From Opitutia bacterium (GTDB lineage: Bacteria > Verrucomicrobiota > Verrucomicrobiia > Opitutales > Opitutaceae): a stretch of 34,795 nucleotides of DNA. The translations under genes and the position numbers were made by a program. Of the stretch, positions 31,315-34,795 are shown one piece after another. A model generated the notes under the pieces. The model worked only from the letters and a program-made list of their open reading frames with translations, was not told where the DNA came from and ran no database searches. Numbering within the stretch: position 1 is the first letter of the stretch; each line of letters opens with the position of its first letter. The stretch spans positions 1 to 34,795 of the forward strand of contig CANHJG010000043.1 in assembly GCA_947461205.1 (NCBI GenBank), read 5' to 3'.

Positions 31315-31962
31315 ATGAATCTCCCCCTGCCCACCGGGCCCGATCCGCTGCGGAAATTGTCGGAGGAGCTGCACGCGCTGGCGGAAGAGTTTCGCGAGCG
31401 GAAGGTGACCTTGCAGGAAGTGATGGGGGCCTTGGGCGGACGCGCCTCAGGGTTGATGATTGTCATCTTGGCGCTGCCGTTTTGTTCGCCGATCTCGATC
31501 CCGGGGCTGTCGGTGCCGTTTGGGGCGGTGATTTTCGTGCTCGGCGCGTGTTTTGTGGTCGGCCGGCCCCCGTGGCTGCCGCGACGGTTGCTCGCGGTGC
31601 AACTGCCGCCGAAATTTTTCCGCGCCGTGCTGGAAGGTGCGAGCAAGTTCATCGGCTGGATCGAGCGCCGGCTGCATCCGCGCTGGCCGTGGGTGACCGG
31701 TTCGACGGCGATCATGCGGGTCCACGGGCTGCTGGTGTGCGCCGGCGCGGCGGTGCTGTTGCTACCGCTCGGGGGGATTCCGTTTACCAACATGTTTCCG
31801 GCGCTGGTCGTGGTGGTCGGAACGTTGGGGATGATGGAACGCGACGGGGTGGCGGTCGCGGCGGCGTATGGGATCTTCGGCGCAACCTTGGTCTATTTCG
31901 CGACGTTTGCCGGGGTCGTGATCGAGCTGTTTGCGAAACTCACCCAGTGGATCGCGGGATGA
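31315..31962 (+). CDS. exoD: exopolysaccharide synthesis ExoD family membrane protein
   Basis: A 215-residue integral membrane protein of the ExoD family. The N-terminal soluble helix KLSEELHALAEEFRERKVTL is followed by LQEVMGALGGRASGLMIVIL, the family pattern, then PFCSPISIPGLSVPFGAVIF, an amphipathic RPPWLPRRLL stretch and three or four C-terminal hydrophobic segments (VHGLLVCAGAAVLLLPLGGI, FPALVVVVGTLGMM, VAVAAAYGIFGATLVYFATF). ExoD is required for some exopolysaccharide production in rhizobia; its molecular function is unknown. The start is ATG 31315, 19 bases after queE. Its last 23 bases overlap the convergent TerC gene. Confidence 0.88.
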   Translation: MNLPLPTGPDPLRKLSEELHALAEEFRERKVTLQEVMGALGGRASGLMIVILALPFCSPISIPGLSVPFGAVIFVLGACFVVGRPPWLPRRLLAVQLPPKFFRAVLEGASKFIGWIERRLHPRWPWVTGSTAIMRVHGLLVCAGAAVLLLPLGGIPFTNMFPALVVVVGTLGMMERDGVAVAAAYGIFGATLVYFATFAGVVIELFAKLTQWIAG

Positions 31963-32986
31963 TGACGGCGGTGGCGCGCGGAGGCAGGGCGAGCGAGACA
32001 GCGACGGCGGCGGTCAGGAGTGTGCCGATGATGCCGAGCGACCAGGTGACCGGGAATTTTCCGCCGAAGGCTTCGTTGAGCCAGACCATTTTGAGCCCGA
32101 CGAAGACGAGGATCAGGCCGAGACCGTATTTCAGGAAGCGGAACTTGTGCATCACGCCGGCGAGCAGGAAGAACAGGGCCCGCAGCCCGAGGATCGCGAA
32201 GACGTTCGAGGTGAAAACGATCAACGGCTCCTTCGTGAGGGCGAAGATTGCAGGCACAGAGTCGACGGCGAAGACGATGTCGGTGACCTCGAGGAACACG
32301 AGGCAGACGAAGAGCGGGGTGGCGTGGAGCACGCCGGCGTGGCGCACAAAGAAATTCTGGCCCTCGAGCGTGGGGGTGACCGGAATGATTTTGCGGAGCA
32401 GGCGGATGATCAGATTTTTCTCGGGGTCGATGGGTTTTTCCGGGGCGAAGAGAATCTTCACGCCGGTGAGGATCAGGAAAATTCCGAAAATCCAGATAAC
32501 CCAGTGGAGCTGCATGAGCGCGGCCCCGAGCGCGATGAAGATGATGCGGAAGACCAGCGCGCCGAGGATCCCGAAGAAGAGCACGCGGTGCTGATACTTC
32601 GCGGGCACGGCGAAGTAGGAAAACACGACGACGAAGACGAAGACGTTGTCGACCGAGAGGGATTTCTCGACGACGTAGCCGGTCAGAAATTCGAGCGCCG
32701 TCTGGTTGGCGAGCGTGGTGGCCTGGAGGGCGGTCACCCCGGCGGCGAGGAGGCGGGGATCGGTCGGGAGTTTCCACTGGGCGTAGTGCCAGAAGCCGAA
32801 GCAAAAGAGCAGAGCGAGGGCGATCCACGCGATACTCCAGCCGAGCGCTTCCTTGAATTTGACCTCGTGGGCCGCGCGATGGAAGACCCCCAGGTCGAGG
32901 GCGAGCATCCCCAGCACGAAGAGTGTAAAGCCGGCGTAGAACCACCAGTAGTCGGCAAACGGAAAGAGAATCAGGGAAGCGTCCAT
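31940..32986 (-). CDS. TerC/Alx family integral membrane protein
   Basis: A 348-residue protein of the TerC family, whose members (Alx, MeeF) export manganese or other metals. About seven to nine hydrophobic helices are visible. The two conserved acidic segments are EKSLSVDNVFVFVVV (about 107-121, Asp113) and VTDIVFAVDSVPAIFALTKE later in the protein, giving the paired Asp site of the family. The N-terminal LALDLGVFHRAAHEVKFKEA matches Alx/YkoY-type TerC. It overlaps exoD at the 3' ends. The leader has a hairpin (33036-33091) where such genes often carry a yybP-ykoY manganese riboswitch; I could not match its conserved core. Confidence 0.92.
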   Translation of the reverse strand: MDASLILFPFADYWWFYAGFTLFVLGMLALDLGVFHRAAHEVKFKEALGWSIAWIALALLFCFGFWHYAQWKLPTDPRLLAAGVTALQATTLANQTALEFLTGYVVEKSLSVDNVFVFVVVFSYFAVPAKYQHRVLFFGILGALVFRIIFIALGAALMQLHWVIWIFGIFLILTGVKILFAPEKPIDPEKNLIIRLLRKIIPVTPTLEGQNFFVRHAGVLHATPLFVCLVFLEVTDIVFAVDSVPAIFALTKEPLIVFTSNVFAILGLRALFFLLAGVMHKFRFLKYGLGLILVFVGLKMVWLNEAFGGKFPVTWSLGIIGTLLTAAVAVSLALPPRATAVIIPRSTG

Positions 32987-33035
32987 GGGAAACAGCAACC
33001 GTGAGGGAACGGGGAGGGCCGCCACAAGGTGAACC

Positions 33036-33091
33036 GGTCTGGAAACCCGCGGGCTTATTTCCAGAGTGAGAATCGATCCGTTTCCCAGACC
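33036..33091 (-). promoter_or_regulatory. hairpin in the leader of the TerC gene
   Basis: GGTCTGGAAAC (33036-33046) pairs with GTTTCCCAGACC (33080-33091), eleven pairs with a single bulge, around a 33-base loop, starting 50 bases upstream of the TerC ATG. It could be a transcription- or translation-controlling leader or just the 5' end of the decaying region. No yybP-ykoY core could be matched by eye. Confidence 0.35.
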
Positions 33092-33104
33092 CAGCGAATA
33101 GCCC

Positions 33105-33480
33105 ATGAGCCCGCTCTCCGCTCCCCTGCCCCACGCTGTGTCGGACATCGGCCAGATAGCGATCACCGGAGCGATGTGGCTCAGGCCACGGTGTTCGATC
33201 GCGGCGTGCTCGGCCTGAAATTTCTGTTTCCAGCCGGACCGACCCTCGCGTTCCTCGCGGTCGGCGCGGTGCGCTTCAGGGGAGCGGTGAAGTCGGGAAA
33301 AACTCGATCTTGTATTTCAAAGTCAAGGCCGTGGTGGGGATGGACGCGGCGATGGTCGCGCGCGGGGCCGCCCCGAGCGCGCGCCGCAGCTGACGGCGAA
33401 AATGCCGGACCACGAGCCGGGGATCGGCTTTGAGCGCGATCCGGACGGCAACCGGGTCGGTCTGATGGAAGAGAAGCGCT
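33105..33480 (+). pseudogene. VOC/glyoxalase family protein, multiple frameshifts
   Basis: Reading across frames gives a recognisable VOC-superfamily protein: frame 1 from ATG 33105 (MSPLSAPLPHAVSDIGQIAI), then after a lost base near 33166 a second frame with VLGLKFLFPAGPTLAFLAVGAV, then after a change near 33285 VGKNSILYFKVKAVVGMDAA, and after another near 33373 APQLTAKMPDHE, GFERDPDGNRVGLMEEKR. At least three indels are needed. The usual FYRD helix reads FDRG, and a piece around the middle loop seems lost, so true decay is more likely than sequencing error. The exact 3' end is unclear. It is divergent from the TerC gene. Confidence 0.7.
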
Positions 33481-33673
33481 CACGGGGGAGGCCCGGGTCG
33501 AACGCCACCGGTGTGGAGCAAGGAGCCGTCAGGCCGCCGGGAGCAGGGTGCATTTCGCCGGGGCCCCGTCTTCTCGTCTCCGGAATGCAGGCCGCGGGTC
33601 GTCGCGGTGCCCTTCGCCGGGCTGGCGCACGACCGTTGCGGCAGGACGGGCGCCCCTGCGGGCCGCCGCGCGG

Positions 33674-33886
33674 TCACTTCGCGAGTTCGGGCGATGCGGC
33701 GAGACGCTTGCGGTGGAAGCCCTCCCACTCCGTTCCGAGTCGCTGGGAACAGATCGGCGACCCGTGCGCGCCGCCGGGCACGACTTCGTCGTCGTGCAGG
33801 AGGGCAAGCTCCGGGAGCCGTTCGGGGAGTTTCCGGTTGTCCGGCAGCAAGCCATCCTCCGAGCCGCACCCGACGCGGATGTCCGT
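33674..33886 (-). pseudogene. 3' remnant of an esterase/alpha-beta hydrolase gene
   Basis: On the minus strand, TTDIRVGCGSEDGLLPDNRK, then LPERLPELALLHDDEVVPGGAH, then RLGTEWEGFHRKRLAAS, matches the C-terminal part of FrmB/tributyrin-esterase-like hydrolases: GSED carries the acid Asp and PGGAH the catalytic His. The nucleophile region that should precede it is not recognisable in any frame between here and 34130, so this is a truncated or heavily mutated copy. Confidence 0.55.
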
Positions 33887-34130
33887 GGTGCGAGGCGGGT
33901 CGGCATGCCCGGGGCAGGTCGGGGCGCGAGCGCGGCTCCGTGCGCCGAGGGCGCAGGAAAACGGAACACCCCGCGGCCCCGGGATGAAAAGGGCCGTGAC
34001 CGGACGCGAGATTTTTGGCGGCGGAGCAGTCCGCCGCGCCTGGGGCTCGCGGCAGGGATGGGGAACCCGGGGGCGCAGAAGAGCTGGTCGCTTGCCGGCG
34101 CGGGTCGGCTGTGCAGCGTGGGCGGTCACC
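33887..34130. other. no gene recognised (part of a decayed region)
   Basis: Together with 33481-33673 this GC-rich stretch holds open frames on both strands, but none has a recognisable domain or consistent codon pattern. It is probably degraded coding sequence of the esterase gene on the minus strand. Promoter elements for the MFS gene should lie near its right end; none is obvious. Confidence 0.4.
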
Positions 34131-34795
34131 ATGAGCCACGAAAGCACCGCCCGGGACGGCAGGAAAATGCACTACGCGTGGGTCGTGGCGGGCGTGACGT
34201 TTGTGACGCTGCTGGCGGCGGCGGGCGCGCGGGCGACGCCGGGCGTGACGCTGTTGCCGTTGGGCAACGAGTTCCAGTGGAGCCGGGCGAAGGTCTCCGC
34301 GATCATCTCCCTCAATATTTTTCTCTACGGCCTGATCGGGCCGTTTGCGGCGGCGCTGTATCAGCGCTTTGGATTACGGCGCTGCATGCTGGCGGGGATG
34401 GCGCTGCTCAGCGGGGGTTACGCGCTCTCGATGGCGGCGACGGCGTATTGGCAATTTGTGGTACTGTGGGGTTTCGTCGTGGGGGCGGGATCGGGGTTGG
34501 CGGCGACGGTGCTCGGGGCCGCGGTGGCGAACCGGTGGTTCACGGAGCGGCGCGGGCTCGTGATGGGCCTGCTGACGGCGAGCACGGCGACGGGGCAATT
34601 GGTCTTTCTCCCGTGGATGGCCGCGGCGGTGACGGCCCAGGGCTGGCGGGCGGCGCCGTTGATCGTGGCGTTGGCGACGGTGGCGGTGATGCCGGTGATC
34701 TGGTTTTTTATGCGCGACGATCCGCGTGAGGCGGGCGGGCGGCCGTATGGGGAGAAGGGCCTTGAAAGTGAAAGGGAAAGGGAGAGTGAAAGGGA
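34131..34795 (+). CDS. MFS transporter (OxlT-like), N-terminal half, runs off the window
   Basis: The open frame runs from ATG 34131 (an inner ATG at 34167 is also possible) to the window end: 221 codons without a stop. About six membrane helices are visible (YAWVVAGVTFVTLLAAAGAR, VSAIISLNIFLYGLIGPFAA, CMLAGMALLSGGYALSMAAT, FVVLWGFVVGAGSGLAATVL, GLLTASTATGQLVFLPWMAA, PLIVALATVAVMPVIWFFM). The MFS A-like motif region is YQRFGLRR between helices 2 and 3, and NRWFTERRGLVMG precedes helix 5, as in OxlT-type monocarboxylate or oxalate transporters. After helix 6 comes the central loop RDDPREAGGRPYGE, then a repeat-encoded stretch (LESERERESER). The substrate is unknown. Confidence 0.88.
   Translation, partial: MSHESTARDGRKMHYAWVVAGVTFVTLLAAAGARATPGVTLLPLGNEFQWSRAKVSAIISLNIFLYGLIGPFAAALYQRFGLRRCMLAGMALLSGGYALSMAATAYWQFVVLWGFVVGAGSGLAATVLGAAVANRWFTERRGLVMGLLTASTATGQLVFLPWMAAAVTAQGWRAAPLIVALATVAVMPVIWFFMRDDPREAGGRPYGEKGLESERERESER
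34764..34795. repeat. purine-rich repeat inside the MFS gene
   Basis: GAAAGTGAAAGGGAAAGGGA and AGTGAAAGGGA units, up to the window edge, are read in frame as ESERERESER in the central cytoplasmic loop. Very similar units lie between genes at 20590-20632 and 29837-29866. The right border is beyond the window. Confidence 0.65.

Noticed and set aside
31940-31962. exoD/TerC 3' overlap as a special antisense regulatory element
   Set aside because: A 23-base overlap of convergent genes is common in compact genomes and needs no special explanation.
32987-33180. yybP-ykoY manganese riboswitch upstream of the TerC gene
   Set aside because: A hairpin exists, but the conserved internal-loop motifs could not be matched by eye; kept only as an unclassified leader hairpin.

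Overview
The window is GC-rich bacterial chromosome with tightly packed genes. The protein repertoire (PHP-type histidinol phosphatase, unsaturated glucuronyl hydrolase, FAD-oxidoreductase with a golvesin/xanthan-lyase-like C-terminus, right-handed beta-helix secreted protein, OleC/OleD, VOC and MFS genes) and the style of the intergenic repeats suggest Verrucomicrobiota, most likely family Opitutaceae. This placement is inferred from family resemblance only; there is no rRNA in the window. I found no tRNA, rRNA, CRISPR, prophage or insertion sequence.

Layout. 95-1058: frameshifted non-specific endonuclease. 1164-6872: polysaccharide-type genes (beta-helix protein, FAD-oxidoreductase, alpha/beta hydrolase, unknown helical protein). 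6926-10424: minus-strand run of GH88 hydrolase, histidinol phosphatase and rlmN. 10692-13241: marC, M20 peptidase, DUF985 cupin. 13272-17232: plus-strand run of pdxH and a hybrid histidine kinase (4-base overlap), then a sugar reductase and a LipM/LplA-type acyltransferase (4-base overlap). 17255-19462: large membrane protein with EF-hand-like loops, function unknown. 19555-22881: denD-like dehydrogenase, SDR, RlmD/TrmA-type RNA methyltransferase. 22966-23796: TrmH-type methyltransferase. 23830-27206: oleC, oleD and a queuosine-precursor transporter. 27355-29829: small lipoprotein, RNase D, histone-deacetylase-like hydrolase. 29920-31295: queC-queE. 31315-32986: exoD and a TerC/Alx protein overlapping tail to tail. 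33105-34130: decay zone with a broken VOC gene and an esterase remnant. 34131-end: partial MFS transporter.

Functional themes are uronate-containing polysaccharide use, queuosine (queC, queE and a YhhQ-type transporter), RNA modification (RlmN, RlmD-like, TrmH-like), and the OleC/OleD half of long-chain olefin synthesis without OleA/OleB nearby.

The most striking feature is not a single gene. Several families of short palindromic or direct-repeat sequences lie between genes and, in at least five genes (rlmN, the RlmD-like gene, oleD, oleC, the MFS gene), sit in frame inside the coding sequence, adding about 10-35 residues to otherwise conserved proteins. A separate repeat built of TTCCGTG units lies just before the start codon of five genes, always in the same orientation relative to the gene. 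These look like an undescribed set of coding-compatible mobile palindromic elements, comparable in behaviour to Rickettsia palindromic elements, plus a leader-type repeat.
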